From: Aeromicrobium sp. Sec7.5
GTDB taxonomy: Bacteria; Actinomycetota; Actinomycetes; Propionibacteriales; Nocardioidaceae
NCBI RefSeq assembly: GCF_036867135.1
Contig: NZ_JBAJIJ010000001.1
Coordinates: 620,001-684,000 of the forward strand
Length of the DNA stretch: 64,000 bases
Direction of reading: 5' to 3'
The notes beneath the pieces are model-generated. The model saw only the letters and a program-made list of their open reading frames with translations. It was not told the DNA's origin and made no database searches. How positions within the stretch are numbered: the first letter of the stretch is position 1; the number at the start of each line of letters is the position of its first letter. Positions 53,784 to 61,223 of this stretch are shown one piece after another. The position numbers and the translations under genes were made by a program.

Positions 53784-53865
53784 TCCCCGATTGGTCTGCC
53801 GGCAGGGCCCGCCTGACTTTGAATCAGGACTAGCGACGATGGTTCGACTCCATCTCGGGGAGCCA
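53784..53865 (+). tRNA. tRNA-Gln (UUG anticodon)
   Basis: Acceptor TCCCCGA (53784-53790) pairs with TCGGGGA (53855-53861), followed by G and an encoded CCA. The anticodon arm is CCTGA-CTTTGAA-TCAGG, giving anticodon TTG. The T arm is GATGG-TTCGACT-CCATC, and the D arm GGTC...GGCC has a loop containing GG. The stretch between anticodon and T stems is nine bases, slightly long. A tRNA-Gln beside glmU-prs is conserved in mycobacteria. Confidence 0.93.
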
Positions 53866-53866
53866 G

Positions 53867-54031
53867 TCAGTTCTCGTCGAGCGTGCCCACCGGGTCGAAG
53901 GTGAACGATCCGAGGTGCTCCTGCACGCCGCGGAACGTCGCCGCGATCTCCGGGTCCTCGAGGGCCTTCGCGAGTGATCGCGCGGCATCCTCCATCGCGG
54001 CGTCGTGGGTCTCTTCGATCGGGTCGTTCAC
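53867..54031 (-). CDS. Small hypothetical acidic protein
   Basis: 54 residues from a GTG, beginning VNDPIEETHDAAMEDAARSL and ending FTFDPVGTLDEN. It is acidic, helical at the start and lacks signal peptide or membrane segment. Support comes from GACGAT six bases upstream on the minus strand, the leaderless spacing used widely here, and from regular amino-acid composition. It begins two bases from the tRNA 3' end on the opposite strand. I do not recognise a family. Confidence 0.5.
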   Translation of the reverse strand: MNDPIEETHDAAMEDAARSLAKALEDPEIAATFRGVQEHLGSFTFDPVGTLDEN

Positions 54032-54037
54032 GCACCC

Positions 54038-54043
54038 ATCGTC
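54038..54043 (-). promoter_or_regulatory. -10-like element of small hypothetical gene
   Basis: GACGAT on the minus strand is six bases from the GTG at 54031. Confidence 0.35.
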
Positions 54044-54052
54044 CCCGACCAA

Positions 54053-54115
54053 CCAGATGTGGACACTTCGACACGAGATTCGGGCCGGATCTGGTGTCAA
54101 TGTGTCCACATCTGG
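54053..54115. repeat. Long palindrome upstream of CPBP gene
   Basis: CCAGATGTGGACAC (54053-54066) and GTGTCCACATCTGG (54102-54115) are exact complements. The interior continues the symmetry imperfectly (TTCGACACGAGATTCGGG against CCGGATCTGGTGTCAA), so nearly all of the 63 bases can pair. It lies in the divergent spacer between a small gene and the CPBP protease gene. Confidence 0.85.
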
Positions 54116-54225
54116 CTGGGGGCCGGCGGTGCTGGGTCGGGCCGGAGCGGGGGCCGACGCCGTGCGTCCCTGCGCGGACGGCCGTAGATTCGAGGACGAC
54201 GATGGAACCGAGGAGGGGAGTGGCG

Positions 54226-54918
54226 ATGAGCTGGGTCCGCAGGTCGGTGTGGGACGTCGTGCCCCGGGACCAGCAGGACACTCCCGAGGGTCTTCGCCGG
54301 CGACAGGTCGTCGTCGTCGCCACGATCCTCATCGGTGGCGTGCTGCTCGGTGTCTCGCTCCGGCTCGAGCCGGGCAGCGTCGCGTTCTACGTCGCGACCC
54401 TCGCGCTGGCGGGGGTCTGGGCCACCGGAGCCTTCGTGTCGGGGCGGCTGCACGCCGGCCGGATCGCCTCCCGCCCGGTGCCGGACACGACGGTGCGACC
54501 GATCGTCGACCCGATCCTGCTCGGCCTCGCGCTCGCGCTGCTGTTCGTCGTCGGCGGCCTCGTGGTCCGGGAGATCCCCTGGCTGTTCGACCAGGTGCGC
54601 TCCGTCACCGACTTCGCCGACCAGGGTGCGCTCTGGCTGGTCGTGATCGTGACGGCCGTCAACGGCATCGCCGAGGAGCTCTTCTGGCGAGGCGCCGCGT
54701 ACGCCGCGATCCCGCGCAACCCGGTCGTGTGGACGACGATCGCCTACGTGGTGGCGACCCTGGGCACCGGCAACGTGATGCTGGCCTTCGCCGCCATCCT
54801 GCTCGGAGTCGTCGTGGGCCTGCAGCGTCGCGCCTCGGGGGGCGTCCTCGCGCCGATCCTCACGCACTGCACGTGGTCGATCTCGATGTTGTTCGTGCTG
54901 CCTCTGCTGTTCGCCTGA
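54226..54918 (+). CDS. CPBP family intramembrane metalloprotease
   Basis: 230 residues with about six membrane helices. The catalytic motif EExxxR appears as GIAEELFWRGAAYA and the later histidine as LTHCTWSISM, as in Rce1/CAAX protease-related bacterial proteins. Roles range from bacteriocin self-immunity to envelope protein processing; none can be chosen here. ATG 54226 has GAGGAGGGG seven bases upstream; in-frame starts at 54202 and 54220 are alternatives. TAGATT at 54185-54190 is a possible -10. Confidence 0.88.
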   Translation: MSWVRRSVWDVVPRDQQDTPEGLRRRQVVVVATILIGGVLLGVSLRLEPGSVAFYVATLALAGVWATGAFVSGRLHAGRIASRPVPDTTVRPIVDPILLGLALALLFVVGGLVVREIPWLFDQVRSVTDFADQGALWLVVIVTAVNGIAEELFWRGAAYAAIPRNPVVWTTIAYVVATLGTGNVMLAFAAILLGVVVGLQRRASGGVLAPILTHCTWSISMLFVLPLLFA

Positions 54919-54926
54919 GGTCCGGG

Positions 54927-55850
54927 TCAGGCGTCGTCGGACTGCTCGGCGAGCGCGACCTTGCGCTCGGCCAGCGCGCGGCGGACGGCCTCCTCGTACG
55001 TCAGCGGCTCACCCGGGACGACGTCGAGGATGCGCTGCTCGGTCACCACGACCTCGACGCCCATCGAGTCGATGAGGTTGCGACCCGTGGTGGCGTCGAC
55101 GTCGGTCACCAGGGCGAGCCAGCGCGACGACAGGCCGGGGGACAACACCGGAACGGTCATCATCGGCGTGCGGCGACCCTGGATCTGCTCGCCGGCGATC
55201 TGGAGCATGTCCTTGTAGGTCATGGCCTCAGGGCCACCGATCTCGAAAGTCTCTCCCAGGGCGGCGTCGTTCCCGATCACACCAGCGAGGTAGCGGATCA
55301 CGTCGTCGACCGCGATGGGCTGGGTCTTGGTGGCCGTCCACTTGGGCACGACCATGGCCGGCAGGTTCTTGACCAGCTGGCGCGTGAGCTCCCACGAGAT
55401 GCCGCCGTGACCCACGACGATCGCCGCGCGCAGCACCGTGACGGGGACTCCGCCGGTGCCCAGCAGACCCTCGACCTCGCGGCGCGAGCGCAGGTGTGAG
55501 GAGAGGTCGTCGCCGTCGGCACCGAGACCACCGAGGTAGACGATCTGCTGCACGCCGGCCTCGGCGGCGACGGTGCCGAACGACGAGGCGGCTTCGGCGT
55601 CGACCCGCTCGAAGTCCTCGCGGTCCAGGGAGTGGACGAGGTAGATCGCGACGTCGACCCCCTCGAGCGCCTCGGCGAGCGAGGCGGGATCGCCGACGTC
55701 GGCGCCGACGGCCGTGCCCTCGCCGTCGTACTGCTCGGGCCGACGCGTCATGGCGCGGACGTCGTGACCACGCTCCACGAGCTCGGACACCAGGCGGCGG
55801 CCGACGAAGCCGGTGGCCCCGGTGACCAGGACGGTGAGGGGCTGGGTCAT
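54927..55850 (-). CDS. NAD(P)-binding epimerase/NmrA-like protein
   Basis: 307 residues, atypical SDR. The Rossmann motif TVLVTGATGFVGRRLVSELV is near the N-terminus; IYLVHSLDREDF, VYLGGLGADGDDLSSHLRSR and the TKTQPIAVDDVIRYL segment match the actinobacterial NmrA/'complex I NDUFA9-like' group. Substrate unknown. ATG 55850 has TACGCT six bases upstream. It is convergent with the CPBP gene and divergent from glmU. Confidence 0.88.
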   Translation of the reverse strand: MTQPLTVLVTGATGFVGRRLVSELVERGHDVRAMTRRPEQYDGEGTAVGADVGDPASLAEALEGVDVAIYLVHSLDREDFERVDAEAASSFGTVAAEAGVQQIVYLGGLGADGDDLSSHLRSRREVEGLLGTGGVPVTVLRAAIVVGHGGISWELTRQLVKNLPAMVVPKWTATKTQPIAVDDVIRYLAGVIGNDAALGETFEIGGPEAMTYKDMLQIAGEQIQGRRTPMMTVPVLSPGLSSRWLALVTDVDATTGRNLIDSMGVEVVVTEQRILDVVPGEPLTYEEAVRRALAERKVALAEQSDDA

Positions 55851-55856
55851 GTCGCG

Positions 55857-55862
55857 AGCGTA
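55857..55862 (-). promoter_or_regulatory. -10 element of NmrA-like gene
   Basis: TACGCT on the minus strand is six bases before the ATG at 55850, back to back with the glmU promoter. Confidence 0.45.
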
Positions 55863-55896
55863 GGTCCGCGAAGGCCCGATGGCATCCCGACATCCC

Positions 55897-55902
55897 TAGA
55901 CT
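55897..55902 (+). promoter_or_regulatory. -10 element of glmU
   Basis: TAGACT is seven bases before the GTG at 55910. Confidence 0.5.
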
Positions 55903-55909
55903 GACGGGC

Positions 55910-57361
55910 GTGTCTTCCCATGAATCCTCCTCAGGGCCCGCGGTGACAGCGATCGTGCTGGCCGCCGGTGCCGGGACCCGGATGCGGTCCGAGCTGCCCA
56001 AGGTGCTCCACGAGATCGCCGGCCGCCCCCTCGTGGGTCACGCGCTCGCCGCGGTTGCGGGCCTCGGCGCCGCGCGCACGGTCGCCGTGATCGGTCACGG
56101 CCGCGAGGAGGTCTCCGCGGCGATCACCGCGATCGACCCGGGCGTCGTCCAGGTCGTCCAGACCGAGCAACGGGGCACGGGCCACGCGGTCAAGGTGGCG
56201 CTCGAGGCGCTCGACGCCCCTCCGGCCGGCACCGTGGTGGTCACCTACGGCGACGTCCCTCTGCTCACGGGCGCCACGCTCCACGACCTCGTCGAGACCC
56301 ACCGCGGGGCGGGACGGGCCGTCACGATCCTGAGTGCCGAGCTCCGCGACCCCACGGGCTACGGGCGCATCGTCCGTGACGCCGAGGGCCGGGTGCAGGC
56401 GATCCGTGAGCACCGCGACGCCTCGGACGACGAGCTCCGGATCCGCGAGATCAACAGCGGCGTGCTCGCCGTCGACGCCGGCTTCCTGCTGCGGGCCGTC
56501 GCGTCACTGCGCGACGACAACACGCAGGGCGAGCTGTACCTCACCGACATCGTCGCCCACGCGGTCCGCGAGCAGCTGCCCGTCGGCGCCCACGTGCTGG
56601 AGGACGTGTGGCAGACCGAGGGCGTCAACGACCGGGTCCAGCTGGCCCAGCTCGGCCGCGTCCTGAACGACCGTCTCGTCGAGCACTGGATGCGCCAGGG
56701 CGTCACCGTGGTCGATCCGGCGACGACCTGGATCGACTCGGCCGTCGAGCTCGCGCCCGACGTGACGCTGCTGCCCGGCACGCAGCTGCTGGGTGCCACC
56801 GACGTCGCGACCGGCGCCACGATCGGCCCCGACACGACGCTGCGCAACGTGGAGGTGGGGACCACCGCCTCGGTCGTGCGCACCCACGGGTCCGACTCCG
56901 TCATCGGCGCCGGCGCGACGGTCGGCCCCTTCGCCTATCTGCGGCCCGGCACGTTGCTCGACGCCGGCGGCAAGATCGGCACGTTCGTCGAGACCAAGAA
57001 CGCGCACATCGGGCCCGGCGCCAAGGTCCCGCACCTCAGCTACGTCGGTGACGCCGAGATCGGCGAGGGTGCCAACATCGGCGCCGGCACGATCACGGCG
57101 AACTACGACGGGGTCGCGAAGCACCGCACGACCGTCGGCAAGCACGCGCGCACGGGGTCCGACAACGTGTTCGTCGCGCCCGTCACGATCGGTGACGGCG
57201 CGTACACCGCGGCCGGTACCACGGTCCGCGACGACGTCCCGGCGGGGGCGCTCGCGATCGGTGAAGGGCGACAGAGGATGATCGACGGGTGGGTCGAGGC
57301 GAAGCGACCCGGCACCTCGTCCGCCGAGGCATCACGTCGATCACGGGAGACCCGCGAGTGA
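55910..57361 (+). CDS. glmU: Bifunctional GlcNAc-1-phosphate uridyltransferase / glucosamine-1-phosphate acetyltransferase
   Basis: 483 residues. The N-terminal pyrophosphorylase domain opens with VLAAGAGTRMRSELPKVLHE and has TYGDVPLLTG. From about residue 265 a left-handed beta-helix of hexapeptide repeats follows (KIGTFVETKNAHIGPGAKVP, HLSYVGDAEIGEGANIGAGT), with the acetyl-CoA/substrate motif TANYDGVAKHRT. It makes UDP-GlcNAc for peptidoglycan. The C-terminal 25 residues are a basic, disordered tail. The stop overlaps the prs start as GTGA. Confidence 0.97.
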   Translation: MSSHESSSGPAVTAIVLAAGAGTRMRSELPKVLHEIAGRPLVGHALAAVAGLGAARTVAVIGHGREEVSAAITAIDPGVVQVVQTEQRGTGHAVKVALEALDAPPAGTVVVTYGDVPLLTGATLHDLVETHRGAGRAVTILSAELRDPTGYGRIVRDAEGRVQAIREHRDASDDELRIREINSGVLAVDAGFLLRAVASLRDDNTQGELYLTDIVAHAVREQLPVGAHVLEDVWQTEGVNDRVQLAQLGRVLNDRLVEHWMRQGVTVVDPATTWIDSAVELAPDVTLLPGTQLLGATDVATGATIGPDTTLRNVEVGTTASVVRTHGSDSVIGAGATVGPFAYLRPGTLLDAGGKIGTFVETKNAHIGPGAKVPHLSYVGDAEIGEGANIGAGTITANYDGVAKHRTTVGKHARTGSDNVFVAPVTIGDGAYTAAGTTVRDDVPAGALAIGEGRQRMIDGWVEAKRPGTSSAEASRRSRETRE

Positions 57362-58368
57362 GCATCGAGCCCCCCATCACGTCCGCGCAGCCCAGCTCCT
57401 CGAGCCAGCGGACGCCGACCAAGAACCTCATGCTGTTCTCGGGGCGCACGCACCCGACGTTGGCACGCGAGGTCGCCGAGCTGCTCGGGGTCGACCTCGT
57501 GCCGACCACGGCCTACGACTTCGCCAACGGCGAGATCTACATCCGCTTCGACGAGTCGGTCCGAGGGTGTGACGCCTTCGTGATCCAGAGCCACGCGGCG
57601 CCGATCAACCAGGCGATCATGGAGCAGCTCATCATGATCGACGCGCTGAAGCGCGCGTCCGCCAAGCGCATCACGGTCGTGCTGCCGTTCTACGGGTACG
57701 CCCGACAGGACAAGAAGCACCTCGGTCGCGAGCCGATCTCGGCGCGCCTGATGGCCGATCTGTTCCTCGCCGCCGGCGCCGACCGCCTGATGACGGTCGA
57801 CCTGCACACGGCCCAGATCCAGGGCTTCTTCGACGGCCCCGTCGACCACCTGCTGGCGATGCCGATCCTGACGCGCTACGTGCGCGAGAAGTACGCCGAC
57901 CGCGACTTCGCCGTGGTCTCGCCCGACGCCGGTCGCATCAAGGTGGCCGAGGCGTGGGCGAACTCCCTCGGAGGCGCTCCGCTGGCCTTCATCCACAAGA
58001 CCCGTGACATCACCCGGCCCAACGAGTCCAAGGCCAACCGCGTCGTCGGCGAGGTGGCCGGCCGCACCTGCATCCTGGTCGACGACCTGATCGACACCGG
58101 CGGCACGATCGTGCAGGCGGCCGATGCGCTGCTCGCCGACGGAGCGGCGGAGGTCGTGATCCTCGCGACGCACCCGGTGTTCTCCGGTCCTGCGGTCGAG
58201 CGGCTGCGTGACTCCGCCGCCACCGAGGTCATCGTCACCAACACGCTCCCGCTGCTGCCGGAGCAGATGTTCGACAAGCTCACGGTCCTGTCGATCGCGC
58301 CGCTGCTGGCCCAGGCGATCGCCGCGGTCTTCGAGGACGGCTCGGTCACGAGCCTGTTCAAGGACTGA
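57358..58368 (+). CDS. prs: Ribose-phosphate pyrophosphokinase
   Basis: 336 residues. FSGRTHPTLAREVAELLGVD opens the enzyme, PFYGYARQDKKHLGREPISA is the ATP-binding flexible loop and CILVDDLIDTGGTIV the PRPP loop. It makes PRPP for purine, pyrimidine, His and Trp synthesis, so it supplies the substrate of the purine pathway encoded at the left end. GTG 57358 overlaps glmU. The N-terminus has about 20 extra residues. The GH6 gene follows after seven bases. Confidence 0.97.
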   Translation: MSIEPPITSAQPSSSSQRTPTKNLMLFSGRTHPTLAREVAELLGVDLVPTTAYDFANGEIYIRFDESVRGCDAFVIQSHAAPINQAIMEQLIMIDALKRASAKRITVVLPFYGYARQDKKHLGREPISARLMADLFLAAGADRLMTVDLHTAQIQGFFDGPVDHLLAMPILTRYVREKYADRDFAVVSPDAGRIKVAEAWANSLGGAPLAFIHKTRDITRPNESKANRVVGEVAGRTCILVDDLIDTGGTIVQAADALLADGAAEVVILATHPVFSGPAVERLRDSAATEVIVTNTLPLLPEQMFDKLTVLSIAPLLAQAIAAVFEDGSVTSLFKD

Positions 58369-58375
58369 CCCACCG

Positions 58376-59317
58376 GTGCTGCGCGTCGGCCGCAGGTCAC
58401 TCGTGGCGGGCTGCGTCGTCACGCTCGTGCTGGTGGTCGCGGTGGTGACGCTCACGCGCGGATCCCCGCAGGACGACAACCCCTTCGTGGGACGTGATCT
58501 GTTCGTCTGGACCGGTTCGGCCGCCGCCGAGGCGGCGGCCGAGGCGACGGGGGAGGACGCCGAGGCATTGCGTGGCCTGGCCGACACACCCACGGCCGTC
58601 TGGCTCACGCCGGAGGCGCACGGTCCGGGCGACGTCGGCGCCTTCGTCGAGCAGCTGGTGTCGGCGGCCGACGACCGCGCCGTCGTGCTGGTCGTCTACG
58701 GCATCACCGACCGCGACTGCGTGGGCGAGGAGTCCGCCGGTGGTCTCGAGCCAGCTCTCTACGGGGCCTGGATCCGTGCGATCGCTGGTGCGCTCTCGGG
58801 CACGGTGGCGATCGTCCTCGAGCCCGACGCCCTCGCCACCGTCGAGGAGTGCGCCGACCCGGACGAGCGCTACCTGTTGCTGCGTGACGCCGCGGCCGAG
58901 CTCCGTGACGACGCGACGGTCTACGTCGACGCCGGGCACGCGAACTGGATCGACCCGGAGGTCATGGCCGAGCGGCTCCGACGCGCCGGGGTGGAGCAGA
59001 CGCGCGGCTTCAGCGTCAACGTGGCGAACTTCCAGGCCGACGCCGACGAGCTGGCGTACGCCGAGCGGATCCGCGAGGACCTGTCCGACGCGCACTACGT
59101 CGTCGACTCGGGGCGGAACGGCGCCGGGTCGACCGACGACTGGTGCAACCCACCCGGTCGGGCGCTCGGCGTGCCGCCCGCCGTGGTCGATGACGAGTCG
59201 GCGCTCGATGCCCGGCTCTGGATCAAGCCGCCGGGGGAGAGCGACGGCCGGTGCAACGGCGGACCGGAGGCCGGGGAGTTCTGGGTCGAGCGGGCCCTCG
59301 AGCTGGCGGGACGGTAA
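58376..59317 (+). CDS. Glycoside hydrolase family 6 (cellulase-type), membrane-anchored
   Basis: 313 residues. An N-terminal hydrophobic segment (SLVAGCVVTLVLVVAVVTLT) acts as signal or anchor. The GH6 core shows VVYGITDRDCVGEE (acid/base region), IVLEPDALATVEECADP, VYVDAGHANWIDP, GFSVNVANFQ, DDWCNPPGRALG and LWIKPPGESDGRC, all family-defining. It should hydrolyse beta-1,4-glucan outside the membrane. It sits seven bases after prs with no visible promoter, an odd partner for prs, and is followed by the response regulator. GH6 enzymes often accompany bacterial cellulose-like synthases, relevant to the GT2 gene at 61220. Confidence 0.92.
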   Translation: MLRVGRRSLVAGCVVTLVLVVAVVTLTRGSPQDDNPFVGRDLFVWTGSAAAEAAAEATGEDAEALRGLADTPTAVWLTPEAHGPGDVGAFVEQLVSAADDRAVVLVVYGITDRDCVGEESAGGLEPALYGAWIRAIAGALSGTVAIVLEPDALATVEECADPDERYLLLRDAAAELRDDATVYVDAGHANWIDPEVMAERLRRAGVEQTRGFSVNVANFQADADELAYAERIREDLSDAHYVVDSGRNGAGSTDDWCNPPGRALGVPPAVVDDESALDARLWIKPPGESDGRCNGGPEAGEFWVERALELAGR

Positions 59318-59349
59318 ACGTGAGTGACGTCATAGATTTCGTCGAGGAA

Positions 59350-59379
59350 CTCATCGATGAGCCCGGTGTTCGATAGCGT
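59350..59379 (+). promoter_or_regulatory. Promoter of response regulator with palindrome
   Basis: CTCATCGATGAG (59350-59361) is a perfect 12-base palindrome and overlaps the expected -35 of TAGCGT (59374-59379). The ATG at 59386 follows six bases later. The palindrome could be an operator, perhaps for autoregulation by the response regulator it precedes. Confidence 0.5.
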
Positions 59380-59385
59380 GAGGCC

Positions 59386-60396
59386 ATGGAGCCCACGACC
59401 GAGCAGCGCATCGCTGTCGTGATCGAGGACGACGCCGACATCCGCAACCTCCTGCGGACGATCCTGGTGCAGAGCGGGTTCTCCCCGATCCTGACCAGCA
59501 ACGGCGAGGACGGCATCGAGGCGGTCCGCGTGCACGAGCCGCTGCTGACGACGCTCGACGTGCAGATGCCGGGCATGGACGGCTTCGCGGTCGCCAAGCG
59601 CCTGCGCGAGTTCAGCAGCACCTACATCATCATGCTGACCGGGCAGATCGACGAGATCGACGTGATCCAGGGCCTGGACTCCGGCGCCGACGACTACCTG
59701 GTCAAGCCCTTCCGGCCGCGTGAGCTCCGGGCGCGCGTCGACTCACTGCTCCGGCGTCCGCGCGGCATGGGTGCCGCGTCATCGGTCCAGAGCGCTGCAA
59801 CCGGACCTGCCACCGACGCGGTGGCCCCAGGGCCGGCGCCGGTCGCCCAGCCCGAGCCAGTCGCCCCGGCTGCGCAGCAGCCCGTGCAGCCGCCGCTGCA
59901 GCAGCCCGTGCAGTCCCTGCCGGTCCAGCAGCCCGCGGCAGCGCCCGAGGTCCTGGCGCAGTCATCTCCGGTCCAGCAGCCGACCCCCCAGCAGCCGTTC
60001 CCGGAGCAGCCGTCCCCGATGAGTGGTGGCGGATCTGCCGGCATCAGCCCGGCCGGCGAGGGATCGGGCCCCGAGGTGCTGGCCTGGAAGGGTCTGCGCG
60101 TCGACCGAGCGACCCGCGTGGTCACGGTCGACGGCTCGATGATCGACCTGACCCGCAGCGAGTTCGACCTGCTGGCCGCTCTGCTGGTGTCCGGGCGCCG
60201 CGTCCGGTCCAAGGCCGATCTGGTGCTCACGCTGCGCGGCGAGGGCTACGTCACGACGTACTACGTCAACGACGCCGACAAGCGCGCCGTCGAGGTGCAC
60301 ATGGCCAACCTGCGACGCAAGATCGGCGACTCCAGCACGACCCCGCGCTGGATCGAGACGGTCCGCGGCGTCGGCTACCGCCTCGCCGCCGACTGA
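59386..60396 (+). CDS. OmpR-type response regulator with long Pro/Gln linker
   Basis: 336 residues. Receiver domain 1-125 with acidic pocket Glu14-Asp15-Asp16, phospho-acceptor Asp58 in TTLDVQMPGMDG and Lys in LVKPFRPREL. The C-terminal winged helix (about 229-336) has VDGSMIDLTRSEFDLLAALL and VEVHMANLRRKIGD with GVGYRLAAD. Between them is a roughly 100-residue low-complexity linker with repeated QQP and PVQ units, against 10-20 residues in typical OmpR proteins. Its partner is probably the histidine kinase at 63872. It converges on the lipoprotein/GT2 operon. Confidence 0.93.
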   Translation: MEPTTEQRIAVVIEDDADIRNLLRTILVQSGFSPILTSNGEDGIEAVRVHEPLLTTLDVQMPGMDGFAVAKRLREFSSTYIIMLTGQIDEIDVIQGLDSGADDYLVKPFRPRELRARVDSLLRRPRGMGAASSVQSAATGPATDAVAPGPAPVAQPEPVAPAAQQPVQPPLQQPVQSLPVQQPAAAPEVLAQSSPVQQPTPQQPFPEQPSPMSGGGSAGISPAGEGSGPEVLAWKGLRVDRATRVVTVDGSMIDLTRSEFDLLAALLVSGRRVRSKADLVLTLRGEGYVTTYYVNDADKRAVEVHMANLRRKIGDSSTTPRWIETVRGVGYRLAAD

Positions 60397-60416
60397 ACGG
60401 TCGCCTCGCCCGCGCC

Positions 60417-61223
60417 TCAGTCGGCGTCGGGATTCTCGACCGTCGTGGTGTCCTTGGTCGACGCGAAGATGACGATCGGGATCTCGGTCGAGATGTCCTG
60501 GCGGTTGAGCTGGGCGGACCCGGCGGAGTTCTGCGCCCACACCGTGGCGCGAAACGACAGCGTGACCTCGCGGACCTTGGCGCCGAGGGTGCCGATGACC
60601 TGGTCGCGCAGCTCGAAGGCGCCCTTCGGTGAGGTGATGACCATGCCGTAGCCGGGATCGGCCAGCGGCTCCGGGTCGAACGTGACCCGCGCGGCCTGCT
60701 CGTCGAGGCGGTAGGGCTCGGTGCCGACGGTGTTTCCCGACTCGTCGGTCGCCACCGAGCTGACCGAGACCCGGTCGAGGAAGACCACGCGCTTGCTGGC
60801 GAACGGGTCCCGCTCGGCGCGATCGGTGTCGTACGCCGTCATGGACATCGTGAACAGCTTGTCGCCCCCGGGGTACCACTGGTGCGTGAACGGGGTCACC
60901 GCCGTCGGGTAGAGCGTGAGGACGTACTCGATGCCGTCGATCGTCGTCGAGGACGTGAACGTCCCGTTGTCGGTGAACATCGACCCGGTCGGCTCGTCGG
61001 CGCCGGTGTCGGTCACGGCCTTCGTGGGCACGGGTGTGGGCTCGCCCGACGGGGATCCGCTGCTGCAGGCGGATGCCGTGAGGGCGAGCCCGACGACGAG
61101 GGCGGCGCACGCCCACCGGGATCGGGTGGGGTGGGAGCGTGGGTGGCGGAACTGGGACGACGTCATCGGCGAGCTCTTCTCGGTCGGCGAGGTACGGGAG
61201 GAATGCATCGATCGGGCGCTCAT
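60417..61223 (-). CDS. Putative lipoprotein
   Basis: 268 residues. A signal peptide (WACAALVVGLALTASACSSG) ends in a lipobox with Cys near residue 53, so the protein is lipid-anchored outside the membrane. The rest is beta-rich (MFTDNGTFTSSTTIDGIEYV, LTLYPTAVTPFTHQWYPGGD) and matches no family I know. ATG 61223 overlaps the GT2 stop (ATGA); internal Met 20 would give a more usual signal length. Coupling to the glycosyltransferase suggests a role in polymer export or attachment, by inference. Confidence 0.8.
   Translation of the reverse strand: MSARSMHSSRTSPTEKSSPMTSSQFRHPRSHPTRSRWACAALVVGLALTASACSSGSPSGEPTPVPTKAVTDTGADEPTGSMFTDNGTFTSSTTIDGIEYVLTLYPTAVTPFTHQWYPGGDKLFTMSMTAYDTDRAERDPFASKRVVFLDRVSVSSVATDESGNTVGTEPYRLDEQAARVTFDPEPLADPGYGMVITSPKGAFELRDQVIGTLGAKVREVTLSFRATVWAQNSAGSAQLNRQDISTEIPIVIFASTKDTTTVENPDAD

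Noticed and set aside
58208..58375. Longer start for the GH6 gene within prs
   Set aside because: The upstream frame overlaps prs and reads as Arg/Ser/Pro low complexity; GTG 58376 directly precedes the signal anchor.
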